From: Argyresthia goedartella
Taxonomy: Eukaryota; Arthropoda; Insecta; Lepidoptera; Argyresthiidae
DNA length: 64,000 nucleotides
NCBI GenBank assembly: GCA_949825045.1
Contig: OX463835.1
Coordinates: forward strand, 19,299,201-19,363,200
Direction of reading: 5' to 3'
Shown: positions 21,917 through 32,238 of the stretch, in pieces
How the letters are laid out: the number at the start of each line of letters is the position of its first letter
How positions within the stretch are numbered: position 1 is the first letter of the stretch
Program-made: the position numbers and the translations under genes
Notes under the pieces: model-generated
The model's input: the letters and a program-made list of their open reading frames with translations, nothing else
What the model was told of the DNA's origin: nothing
The model's database searches: none

Positions 21917-22672
21917 GTCCGTATCCCTGGCCCTAATAGCCACCACTGAACCGAATTGGATGTCCTCTTGAGTTTAGGGTTATGTTGTAAGCGTTTTTTT
22001 GGATTTTGGATAACTTGATCATTTAGGGTATCTGCCATACAAATCAAACACAATTATCAAGTTTATTCAAAAATGGGTACGTGTGTCGATAGGCCAGATC
22101 GGTTCAATCTCCTTGGTAAATGCAAAATAATTAATTACAAAAGTTTGCTAAAAGTCTAGTTACAGTCAAAGCAAAAACTCACCGGAGGCAGATGGATAAC
22201 CGTTCCTCAACAGAAATAGGCATTCTATAATTGGTTTCTTGTTTTCTAAGATGGGGCTCCAAAATATTCACTAATTTTTAAATTGATCGTAGTTCATTTT
22301 ATAATAATCGTAATATAAGTCTGGGTACGAGTGCAAGTCTGTACAGAATGTTTGAAATTCTCCAAACAGTCGTCGTTTCTTCCACAAGTCATGGACCCAC
22401 ATTAACCTTTTTCTTTTTTCCCCTTGTTTCTTTCTTTCTTCTTCTTCTTCTTCTTCAGAAATAAGTGCTATAATAGCCAATTCCATCATTTTTACTCCAA
22501 ACACACGACACGAGTTTTCTCGCCAAAATGTAGAAACACACTGGAGAACATTCAGTCCTGCCGAACGTGCAGCTCGAGGCAGCGTGCAGCTTCTCGCGAT
22601 GTGCGTCTGGATTGAGTGAAATTCACCTGGCAACCCTTCTCCAGAAGGAAGTATTGGTTATTGGAAAACATT

Positions 22673-24172
22673 ATGGCAGATCAAGAAGCGGAACGTCCTG
22701 TAAAGCAGGACGATGCGCGGGAAGAACGGCTGCCTCCAACTGAGGAGCAGCGGAATCGTGACATCACACCCATGGAAATATTAAACATGCTGACGTTCAT
22801 AACGGAAATGCGTGCGAAAAAGCGCTCTGTTCACATAGATTTGCAACCCTTAAACGTAATTGGGTACGGGCCCAATGAATGGTCATTTACTTTACTATCC
22901 AATTGCCCCTCTCGGTTGAGAGTGATTTCAACGGGAGCAAATAACGATGTCTTAGTAGTATTAGATCCTCTTTTCAGGGGGCCTTTTACCAACGTTGATT
23001 CTCTCCTACAACATTTGTTGGCGTGCGTAGACTTTATAGTTCACAGGGCACTTAGCATTTACGTAGAACCAAGTTCTCTAAGTTTAGATGGCACTCTATC
23101 AGTCGAACCCGAAGCACTGGGCATACCCATGGAAGCGCTCTACGCACATGAGCTTGCCCATGAGCGAGTGGTTCAGACCTTTGCACCATATTGCAGGCCC
23201 GTCCGGCGTGCAAACCCGAATTATTCAGACGGGTTTGTCGCCGAGGGCTTAAATTTCGGTCGTCTTCGCGAGCTAGCATCGCAGATTGCCCGAGAACAAA
23301 TGAGACCTCTGAGAGAAATCTATATTGATTTCGAGCGCTCAATGAACTTAGGAAAGGTAGATCAAAATCTCTACCCAGTACTACAGCCAAACGATTTTTT
23401 AAACATAATCGCCAATCCTTTTTCATTGAACGGGCTTATAGCGTGCCTCCCGATGGGAATTCGCTATTCGGCGGACATGATAATGGAACTGCAGTGTCCA
23501 GAGATGTCCGTGTCTCCCGTCCCGCCTTCACAGTTACTTGTGCATGCGAGTCAGTCGACAGCCAAAATGACGACGCTCAACAGCTTTTCCGCTATAAACG
23601 AACGCCCTGCTATGGATTCCACAATCGGATTCTATATGATGTCCCTATTGTGCCCCGGCTCAATACATTTCGCCATTAACCTTGATGATATACCGAAGGA
23701 GGACATATACTTACGAGTATTAGCAGCGCTCAGCGCAAAATTATTGTTCGCGTACAATGAAAATGATAGGTGGAACTCTTTAACTGGTTCCTCAGTGCGA
23801 ACGGTAGACGCCGCTATCGTACGCGCAGGGCTAGCGGCTGGACTTCTAGAACAAAGAATGGTTGAACCAGGGGCGCAATTCCCCCTCACCAATGTGGTTC
23901 CCAGTGCGCAAGGAAGGTTACAAGGTCTTCCTCAGCTTCAGACTGATGTGCACGGAAACGGATGGCGCGAATCAGGCGCGGCTCGCTTTGGTGAGCCACC
24001 TGAGGAGAATCCGTATCACGAGTGTCAAATTAGACAACTATACGTCACGAATATAGAAGAAAAAGACAACGTGGACGAAGACGAAGTCACGGCCATGTTT
24101 GAGCAATGGGGCACGAAGACCGGCGTACTAGGGATGTTGAGCGCTCTATCTAGAGGCAGAGTGATGCGCTAG
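22673..24172 (+). CDS. Virus-like structural protein candidate, ORF a
   Basis: An uninterrupted 500-codon frame from ATG 22673 (MADQEAERP). The frame is open upstream to a GTG at 22616. It is intron-free, visibly less AT-rich than the surrounding transposon DNA, and unlike any transposase, Gag or Pol I know. Composition is that of a globular all-structural protein: regular hydrophobic segments, many Pro/Asn turns, no signal peptide, no zinc motif, no coiled coil. Size and texture fit a capsid-type protein, for example of a reo-like double-stranded RNA virus, but no diagnostic motif supports one family. It lies wholly inside the insert 22620-24857. Alternatives are captured host coding sequence or an unknown transposon-encoded protein. 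Confidence 0.5.
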   Translation: MADQEAERPVKQDDAREERLPPTEEQRNRDITPMEILNMLTFITEMRAKKRSVHIDLQPLNVIGYGPNEWSFTLLSNCPSRLRVISTGANNDVLVVLDPLFRGPFTNVDSLLQHLLACVDFIVHRALSIYVEPSSLSLDGTLSVEPEALGIPMEALYAHELAHERVVQTFAPYCRPVRRANPNYSDGFVAEGLNFGRLRELASQIAREQMRPLREIYIDFERSMNLGKVDQNLYPVLQPNDFLNIIANPFSLNGLIACLPMGIRYSADMIMELQCPEMSVSPVPPSQLLVHASQSTAKMTTLNSFSAINERPAMDSTIGFYMMSLLCPGSIHFAINLDDIPKEDIYLRVLAALSAKLLFAYNENDRWNSLTGSSVRTVDAAIVRAGLAAGLLEQRMVEPGAQFPLTNVVPSAQGRLQGLPQLQTDVHGNGWRESGAARFGEPPEENPYHECQIRQLYVTNIEEKDNVDEDEVTAMFEQWGTKTGVLGMLSALSRGRVMR

Positions 24173-24923
24173 GCTTTTCAGGTTCTTTATCGCTGTGAAT
24201 CACTACAATAGAGAGAATTGGTATACGTCTCTCCGACCAAGCGAACAACGGGCGCAAGTTCTCTACAATGATGAACTTGATGCCCCAATAATACATGAAA
24301 TCTCCGGTAGAACAATCCTGTACATGATTAGGGCTTTAGATGAAAACAGCGTTGGATCTCGACGCAATCCGTACGAGAAACAGTTCGAGCTCGAGTGCGG
24401 AATTATGCGCGACTGTTTGGAAATTCAGTTGCGTCACAACCTCTTCGAGCGAGCGCTCCTCGCCTTTGATGTGGATCGAGCCAATTTCAGTCGCAGCGAG
24501 CGCGCTGAATTCGCGCATCCGAAAAATGGACCACTTGCACTTATTCTTCAGAACATACGAAGGAACGGATATACAGCACGTATCCAACCCTTAGATAACC
24601 TTGTAGAGCATCATCCGATGCATGAATTCCATATGGGAGTAATAGATTTGCTAATGGACAATCCTCTGCATTTTGGAATATCCACGCAAGTCATATTACG
24701 GCCCAGATTAGACGGAAACAGACTACGTACGCTTAGAACTCTGAGCGCTGCAGGACTTCCATACACTAATGTATATTCCCCTGAAGAGGGGGCCCCTATA
24801 ATCAGAGACTTTACAATGCAAGCGCTGCAGAGACTCATCACATCATATTCGGCTAAAGAGCACCCTTCTGAAAAATATGAAAAAAATGCTGTTCATTTAG
24901 TAAAAGTTCTAAAACATTTGTAA
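24165..24923 (+). CDS. Virus-like structural protein candidate, ORF b (overlaps ORF a)
   Basis: This frame is open from 24165, so it overlaps the last codons of ORF a in another frame. It has no early ATG; the first start-like codon is GTG 24195. That suggests it is the continuation of one longer protein cut by a frameshift, or a product of programmed frameshifting. The body (about residues 10-220) keeps the globular, intron-free character and base composition of ORF a. The last 20-odd residues before the stop at 24923 are read from the transposon arm (from 24858), so the natural C-terminus is missing. Identity unknown. Confidence 0.45.
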   Translation, partial: CARLFRFFIAVNHYNRENWYTSLRPSEQRAQVLYNDELDAPIIHEISGRTILYMIRALDENSVGSRRNPYEKQFELECGIMRDCLEIQLRHNLFERALLAFDVDRANFSRSERAEFAHPKNGPLALILQNIRRNGYTARIQPLDNLVEHHPMHEFHMGVIDLLMDNPLHFGISTQVILRPRLDGNRLRTLRTLSAAGLPYTNVYSPEEGAPIIRDFTMQALQRLITSYSAKEHPSEKYEKNAVHLVKVLKHL

Positions 24924-25546
24924 AAGTAATCTCTTCATTTGTAAAAAGATAGAACAAAATATACAGTGATAAACGTGCGCTCACTCAGTTCTCACAAACT
25001 ACCACCGAAATCAGTGAATTTATTAATTTAACATAGAATATTTATATACTAGTCTTTAGTAAAACCTACGCTATCTTACCTCTATAATTTGTAGATCACT
25101 TAGTAACATATTCAAGGTTTTACAAATAATTTCTTATGCTCACTCAATCCGCACACTTTGGAAAACCCGATTTGTGATGAAGAAAGTGAAGATTTAAACT
25201 GCTATTTACGTGTATAGTTAAGTAAAATGAATATGGGAGTTTGTAAAATGCAAAAAGAACCACTAACGTGGCAAGTTTTTGGATAATAAATGTTTGTAAG
25301 TGCTCACTCAGTCCACATATTTTGAGTAAGTTAAAAATGTTAATTTCTTAAGATTTGTAGTATCACAGAATCTTTAAATTAGGTCAACCTTTAGTAAAAT
25401 ATTTTACTACATATCCACCTTCTAACATTTTATGTTCGTTATCTATTTTTAAAGATATTCAATTATAATTTATCTCATGTAAATGTATCATTTAGTGTGA
25501 CCACACATCAATAAATTATGGGCATATCCAAAATACAAGACATTAT
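24858..25546. repeat. Inner part of the left foldback arm
   Basis: It mirrors 30342-31023. It carries three copies of a GCTCACTCAGTCC-type motif (near 24977, 25138 and 25302), all in the opposite orientation to the copy at the extreme end (22609-22619). The 3' end of virus-like ORF b runs into it. Confidence 0.85.
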
Positions 25547-26020
25547 TCTGAATTTAATTTTAAAGTAAACAATTGATTTGATTAAGTTGGTACATTCTTT
25601 TACATTTACGATTTACCTGATCCGTATTTGTTACCTTTTATTTACTACTTGCTCATCATTTCGGAACGCAACCATAGCTTTCACAATTTTTTCAAAGCTA
25701 CCCACTTTTAGAAATATTCTATACTTATTCGCTCGATCTTGAATACAGTTACCATAATTGGAATTATTAAATATTATTCACAAGCAATGAATCTGTTATC
25801 GGTGTTATTAGTTTTCCTGATGATTATAACGTAAGTACATAATTATCTATAATGGCAATTACAGTTTACTCATCTCGTTTACTAGGTACTCCAGAAACTT
25901 CACATAAAGTTCATATTATTTTAATAATACGGATCCTAAATGCATTTCAATAACGGTTTTTTGTCTCTGCCATACCTACCTAAACAAATTCGAACTAGAA
26001 ATGTTGATGACATAGAATTA

Positions 26021-26217
26021 GGCCCGCCACACACAGACGGAATTTTTCCGATTCGGAATTCCGAAACGGGATCCAATCCTATACAATCAAGAAAAAAATC
26101 CGAACGGAAAACTTCCGTATGTATGTGGTAGATCCATAGATTTGTTTGGATTTACTGCGTTCGGGATAATTCCGTTTCGGAATTCCGAATCGGAAAACCG
26201 TGTGTATGTGGCCGGCC
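26021..26217. mobile_element. 197-bp Harbinger-type MITE
   Basis: Ends GGCCCGCCACACACAG and, in reverse complement, GGCCGGCCACATACAC, flanked by TTA on both sides (26018-26020, 26218-26220). Long internal inverted blocks TTCCGATTCGGAATTCCG make it nearly a perfect foldback. TTA duplication and GGCC ends fit a PIF/Harbinger-derived MITE. It sits in the 5' non-coding part of the foldback MULE. Confidence 0.8.
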
Positions 26218-26392
26218 TTAGATGTTAACTTGTGATCGTCGAGAGGCCGTTGCTGATCGATCGCTAGTGTGAACAGCATCAGCTTGATCTTTTAGTGGTT
26301 CGACGATATGAAATTCTGTTTTGTGAATGCTATATAGCATATGCTAATAGTGGTAGCGGTAAACGACAAAAATTTATAGAAATAGCCGTTTG

Positions 26393-27013
26393 GTACACGG
26401 GTCCTTTAGGTTAAAACAAAAAAAGTGGCCAAGTGCGAGTCGCACCCGCCCATGAAGAGTTCCGTGGTAGCAAGTAATGATATGACTGGTTGGTTGGTTG
26501 TAACTTTGTTTTTCACAGTGTTTGTATGAATGACAAAGTTATCTTTATAGTTCTTAATAAATGTTTGATATCTTAAAAACTGCTTATTTTATTTTGGTCA
26601 AACCAGTTTTCGTTGAAAGTTTGTAATGAGACTAATGAGATACAAAGCATATATTTTGTTTAGATTTTTCACTCTCTTACTTTAGAAATTAGAGGGGGGG
26701 ACACAATTTTTTCCAATTTGGAAGGTTTTGTCTCTTTAACGATTTACTTTGAGGAAAAATGGTTTGAGGAAACTCAACGTCATTTTCAAAGACCTATCTT
26801 TAGACACCCCACACAGGTAGGTCTGATGAAAAAAAGTATTTTTGGTTTCAGCTTCATGTATCCCCATACATGAAACTGAAACGTGCGGATTGAAAATCGT
26901 AAAGCGGTTTATGACGCCAGTACTGTTCCCCCCCCCCCCCCCCCCCCGTGCCTTGGAAATATTATGAAAACTACCGCTTAAAATGAATGTTTTAACCTAA
27001 AGTACCCGGGTAC
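26393..27013. mobile_element. About 620-bp inverted-repeat element with CAAGTGCGAGTCG head and poly-C
   Basis: The left end GTACACGGGTCCTTTAGG and the reverse complement of the right end, GTACCCGGGTACTTTAGG, form an inverted repeat of about 25 bases. Inside are the GGCCAAGTGCGAGTCGCA phrase at about 26428 and a run of 20 C at 26928-26947. No coding capacity. Confidence 0.6.
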
Positions 27014-27079
27014 ATTGATTTGAGGTATTTTATCCACTACAAGTTGTATTTTATCACATAATATGTCCAATTATCTTAC

Positions 27080-30000
27080 AGAGTCGTAATCAGCGGAGGT
27101 CGTACATCAAAAATTGATTTCGAAAACCAGAAAAACATATTTCTTCAACATGTGAACAATTGCAAGATCCCAAAATTAAATATAATGATCCTGTTTTTAC
27201 TGAGATGTCTAAAAAACTGGAACATAAAATGTCACCGATGGCATTGTACATATCACTTAAACGACATCGAAGTGCGATTTTTGCCCTGAACAACGAAACT
27301 AAATAGTACTGATACTTCAAATGAGGAATCAAAATCATTAGGCAGTACTTCTCCAGCATCACAGAATTCACAGACGACGTCGGGAAGAGAAAACTACGAT
27401 TTTATAATAAGTAATCACAAGTGTCAAACATTTTCCTTCTATCTGGATATTTATGACTGGAACAAAATTACGCCTTTAAGTGTCTATAGAAGAAGAAGCA
27501 GTACTACTACTACTAGTGCCTTTAATTATAAGACATTGCCAAAATTCAAATGGAGCAATTTAATCAAGGAAAAGATATGGATTTATTCGAAATTGCCATG
27601 CACATGGACCCTTAAAAACACAAAATTTGTGATGATTCAATTAATTTAGTAGGTAAATGTTCCCAGTGCGATGCTAAAATTCGTATATCTAATTCAAGAA
27701 AAACAGAAAAAATCTGGAGTTTTCACTGTATAGTCGATAATTTTGATAAGACGTTTAAACATAACCCCGTACAAAAATCAAAAATTACACCTTTCAGAAG
27801 ACGACAAATAGCTAAAACACTATGTCATAAATCTGCTGTTAAAGTACACAATGAGTTGGCATCAGCTCTTATAACTGGTACTGAACGTATAGCTTCACCA
27901 GTACTGCCTTCTATTTCTTGTTTAAGAAAGATTAAGTCAGAAGCTAGACATGAACATTTACCACATTCAAATCCAATTTTGTCTTTGTTTTTAATGGCTA
28001 AAATATCAGCTCAAGATAATATTAACATAATTCGAGAATTAAATATCTTTCCAGATTTTCGTTTATATTTTTGGAGTAATGATCAAATTCAGTATTACAA
28101 TAGTTATCAAACTAAATTTAAAAAAGCAACAATTACGATAGATGCAACTGGATCGTTTTTTCAAAATATATATTTTCCGGATGGTACCAGTGCAACGAAA
28201 AGATTATTTTTATATGTAGGGTTATTAACAGCCAATGATAAACTTAAATCTGTGCCCATTTTTCAAATGGTGACCGACTCTCATTCAGAACATTCGATTT
28301 TGCTTTGGTTAAGGAAGTGGTTGTCATATATAGATACTCCGCCTAAAATGTTATAACCGATGATTCATCAGCTTTAGTTTCTGCGTGTGTTCAAGCTTTT
28401 GCATTATATTGCACCACAAAAAGCTACATAAAACATTTATTTACAGTTTTAGAGGGTAGTAATTTTGAAAAACCAAGTGCGTTTATCAGACTTGACACGA
28501 GTCACTTTATTAAAGTCTTACATAATTTAAGTTGCTTTAAAACAAACCTTGATTCAAATGTAAAATATTTTTATATCCGTTGTATAGTTTGTTTAAAAAA
28601 ATACGAAAATTACCAAATAGCGAAAGATATCATTCACGACGTTATAAAACTTTGCCTCGACCAACATAATAATGAAATCAAGTCTAGATTAGAAAAAATA
28701 CTACGCGATGTTAAAGTTGATGATAGATTTGATTCTGAAGATAAGGACTTAAATAAAACTTATGACTTTAATGATGATGCGATTAATAACGAAGATTTTG
28801 AATTTATAAATTGGTTTAACAGTATTGTTGATGATGCTAAAAAACAAAATCCAGTTCTAGAAGACAACAAGAATGCATATTACTATCCCCCATTTATTCC
28901 TACATTCAGAAGAATTTTATTGAAACTTCCTTTATGGTCGAATTTGTCGAGAAATTTCTTTGAATCTGAAAATATAGCCCCGTCCTCCTCAGGATGTGAA
29001 AGTTATTTTAAAACTTTAAAACATCTTGTATTTAAAACAAAATTTAATAGATACAGAATAGATGAATTCTTCAAATTGTATACTGAATATTTAGAAGGGG
29101 AAATAAAGTCAGCATTATGCAATTTAGGGCAAGATATTAGTAACAAAATTAAACATAAAAATAAACCAAGGAAAAGGATAAGTAAAACTAAACTATCAAA
29201 AATAAAAAAACAAAATTGTAATCGGGCTGCTCATAATCGTTCTATTACTGAAGACTCTATTTTTTCGGATTTACCTTCTTATGTTGAGAACTGGAAAGGA
29301 GAAGCTAAAATTAGTAGACCAAAACCAAACATGAATGCAAAATTTACAAAAAATGGTAATTTAAGACCTTCGGTTTACATAGACTCAAACAATGTAAAAG
29401 TTTTGAACAGGGCATTTGACTCTGTAATGTACTTAATGGGTGCTGAATATATCGGAAATGAAAATTTTCGAAACATTGTAACGTTTTCGATGAAAATGAA
29501 TTAATTCCACAGTATATCAAATGTATTAGTCGTACAAATTATAATGATGATGACATATATAACTTAAGAGCAAGAATCATTACACAGTTTATCAAAAATC
29601 CAACAACAATAGCATCACAAATTTACAACTATGATGTCGCATGTAACGTTACTTACATTTATGAACATTTTCTATTGGAATACTTTACTAGCTCAGTTTT
29701 TACAAAAATGTGTACTGAACTATCGTGCTCATCAAACATATTAAAAAAAAATGTCTTCTTGCCCTTAAACTTCGATATGATTAATATTTTTGATATTAGT
29801 GTGTTAGAAGAATCTATTTCGATAGTGGAAGGTGGATCAAAATGTGCATCATGTGAAGGAATAGCAACTAGTAATTATGAAATATCAAATGTGATCTCTT
29901 TTGATTTAAATGGTACCAATGCAGTAGCACTAAATAAAGTTCCTCGTACTTTATCTGTAAATAATACAATATAAAAAATCATCGGTGCAGTTGAATTTGT

Positions 30001-30156
30001 AGCTCCTTTACATTCAACTGGTCTAGGTCATTATAAAGCTCATCATTTAGTAAACGACACATTTTTTTGCTACGACGATAACTGTACTAAAATCACAGAA
30101 AGTACTAACCAAGACATTCTGTTACACCTTTTAAGCTATATTTTAATTGAAACTTA
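27080..30156 (+). pseudogene. NOF-like MULE transposase with C-terminal USP-like region, decayed
   Basis: Homologous reading runs through at least five frame segments. A basic Cys-containing N-terminal region (KCSQCDAKI near 27670) comes first. The DDE core follows: TIDATGSFF (first Asp, near 28140), TDDSSALVSACVQAF (second Asp, 28356) and SGCESYFKTLKH (Glu, near 28995). The last 150 residues hold a CASCEG pair near 29850 and GLGHYKAHHLV followed by FFCYDD (30023-30080), resembling the His box of ubiquitin-specific proteases. Damage includes a frameshift near 28346, another near 29495 and a TAA at 29972. It would have moved the foldback element; it is dead now. The NOF assignment is by memory of structure, not by alignment. 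Confidence 0.6.
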
Positions 30157-30341
30157 GTAATAAAGTTATTTTCGATACCTAACAATACTTACCCGTTAAT
30201 TTGTTTTGTGAATTTCTTTAACCTCCTTTTTGCTTTGCCGTCGTCGGGTAAAAATGATTGTTTCTATTGCCGATGATGATGATGATAATTGATTATGTTG
30301 CCTAAATAAAGCAGATTGATTAATTAAACTAATTGGTTTTC

Positions 30342-31042
30342 TTTTAAAATGTCCTGTATTTTGGATATGCCCATAATTTATTGATGTGTGGTCACACTAA
30401 ATGATACATTTACATGAGATAAATTATAATTGAATATCTTTAAAAATAGACAACGAACATAAAATGTTAGAAGGTGGATATGTAGTAAAATATTTTACTA
30501 AAGGTTGAACTAATTTAAAGATTCTGTGATACTACAAATCTTAATTTTTAACTTACTCAAAATATGTGGACTGAGTGAGCACTTACAAACATTTATTATC
30601 CAAAAACTTGCCACGTTAGTGGTTCTTTTTGCATTTTACAAACTCCCATATTCATTTTACTTAACTATACACGTAAATAGCAGTTTAAATCTTCACTTTC
30701 TTCATCACAAATCGGGTTTTCGAAAGTGTGCGGATTGAGTGAGCATAAGAAATTATTTGTAAAACCTTGAATATGTTACTAAGTGATCTACAAATTATAG
30801 AGGTAAGATAGCGTAGGGTTTACTAAAGACTAGTATATAAATATTCTATGTTAAATTAATACATTCACTGATTTCGGTGGTAGTTTGTGAGAACTGAGTG
30901 AGCGCACGATTATCACTGTATATTTTGTTCTATCTTTTTACAAATGAAGAGATTACTTTTACAAATGTTTTAGAACTTTTACTAAATGAACAGCATTTTT
31001 TCATATTTTTCAGAAGGGTGCTCACTCAATCCACACGCACAT
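30342..31042. repeat. Right foldback arm
   Basis: Continuous inverted copy of the left arm, ending CCACACGCACAT before the 9-bp duplication. Because it is uninterrupted at 31020-31024, it shows what the left arm looked like without the 2.2-kb insert. Confidence 0.85.
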
Positions 31043-32238
31043 CTTCTCGCGGCGCCGGCGGCGACGCGGACCTTCCCGCCACCCCGCTGCGCGTCGCTGC
31101 GCGTCACTGCGCGTCGCTGCTCTTCCGGTGTGAATTGGGCCTTACACTTTGAACCTACTCCCGTTGCCTCGCTCTAAATTGTTCGTGTAAAGGTTCCCGC
31201 AACGCCGCTCTAAATTGTTTTTGTTTAAGGGTGTTAGATTAGCCATTATTATTCAAAGTGTGTTATACATTCCATATTACTTGGTACCTTTAAGGCCGAA
31301 AGAGTCATATCATTGTTTCAATTATTTGTTAGTAACATAAAAAAATACAAGGTTAAGTTAAACTACCTCAAATTAGAATAGGTGAGAAACGTTACCCCCA
31401 AATTACAAATTCCAAATTCCAAATGTCTTTATTACTGTAGATATTTACATATACTTAGCAATCGTCATTTTTTGCCACTTCTCTACATTGGACCACTGTG
31501 GGAGAAGGAGGGCGTAGAAACTCCTACAGATAGATTTTTAGATCTCTTTTTAAAAATTGCTTATGCTTAACTAATACAAAATATAGTATTTAGCAATTAT
31601 CATAATTAATAAGCAGGAATAAATAATTACAAAATTATTAACAGCAAGGTCTGTGTGTTGAGCCAGATTAACCCCATACAGACCCATCATTTAAGTAATC
31701 TTGAACATTGTAATATCCCTTTTTCGACAAAAACGCTTTGACATGAATTTCAAATTGCTCAAATGGCAATTTCAAGATCTCCAGAGGTATCTTGTTGTAG
31801 TAGAGAATGCATTGACCCTTGAAAGAATTGCTAACCTTCGCGAGTCTAAACCGGGGCGCAAGTAGTCTGTAATTATTTCTTAGGTTAACATTACAGCTAT
31901 CGCTAAGGCCTGGTTCACACGGCATTGTCCTGCACGTTTTTTTGTAGTATAACGGCTAACGGATAAATAGTGGCTCATACGTCGTACATAGAACCATTCA
32001 CACGACGTCTGTACCGCAAAAAAACGTATACCGTTTATACGTTTAAACGGATACTCAACGGACTTGTCAAGCAAAACGGATGAACTGTAACGTATTCGGT
32101 TTGCAGTGGCTCATAGTGAAGCTCTGTCTCGTTCACACGGCACGATGATTATACGTTTTTCATCGAATAGCAACCGAACAAACAAGCGCAGTGTGCGTCT
32201 GAGCGTCGTTTGGAGAGGTTGCGCGTATTTTTGTCAAA

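Larger units (their letters stand above)
18893..22489 (-). pseudogene. Harbinger C transposase, two exons, catalytic Asp lost
   Basis: Exon 1 (22489-22183) carries ISEEEEEEERKKQGEKRKR and the WVHDLWKKRRLFGEF block typical of the PIF/Harbinger N-terminus. A frameshift sits in an A run near 22279, and the exon ends with GTGAGT. Exon 2 begins after TTCCAG at 19892 with FLTTAISCKASL and a stop, then resumes near 19800 and runs to 18893. In the DDE domain the usual GAIDGKH reads GAIVGKH, so the first catalytic Asp is Val. VFVGDEAFPLS and RIVESSFGILS keep the second Asp and the Glu. With a lost catalytic residue and frame damage, this copy cannot transpose itself. Confidence 0.8.
22599..31042 (+). 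mobile_element. Foldback MULE-type transposon (NOF-like) with a virus-like insert in its left arm
   Basis: The ends are defined by a perfect 9-bp direct duplication CTTCTCGCG at 22590-22598 and 31043-31051. The terminal sequence ATGTGCGTSTGGATTGAGTGA is inverted at both ends. The right arm is continuous (30342-31042). The left arm is split: 22599-22619 matches the outer 21 bases, and the match resumes at about 24858 and runs to 25546. A 2.2-kb virus-like segment lies between. Long arms plus a 9-bp duplication are what is known of Foldback/NOF-type Mutator-like elements. Internally there are two MITEs (26021-26217, 26393-27013) and a decayed transposase (27080-30156). Confidence 0.8.
17830..31141 (+). 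mobile_element. Harbinger C, PIF/Harbinger element hosting a foldback MULE
   Basis: It contains the two genes of a PIF/Harbinger element, a plus-strand MADF protein (17977 onward) and a minus-strand transposase (22489-18893). The right end is inferred. After the nested MULE (22599-31042) the GC-rich flank resumes at 31043 and stops at GTGTGAATTGGGCC followed by TTA (31142-31144), the usual 3-bp target of this superfamily. A matching left end was not found, so the left boundary is approximate and may be deleted. Confidence 0.5.

Noticed and set aside
22271..22633. Stand-alone 120-residue minus-strand gene
   Set aside because: The part from 22489 is Harbinger transposase exon 1. The preceding residues come from GC-rich 5' flank and run into the foldback element.
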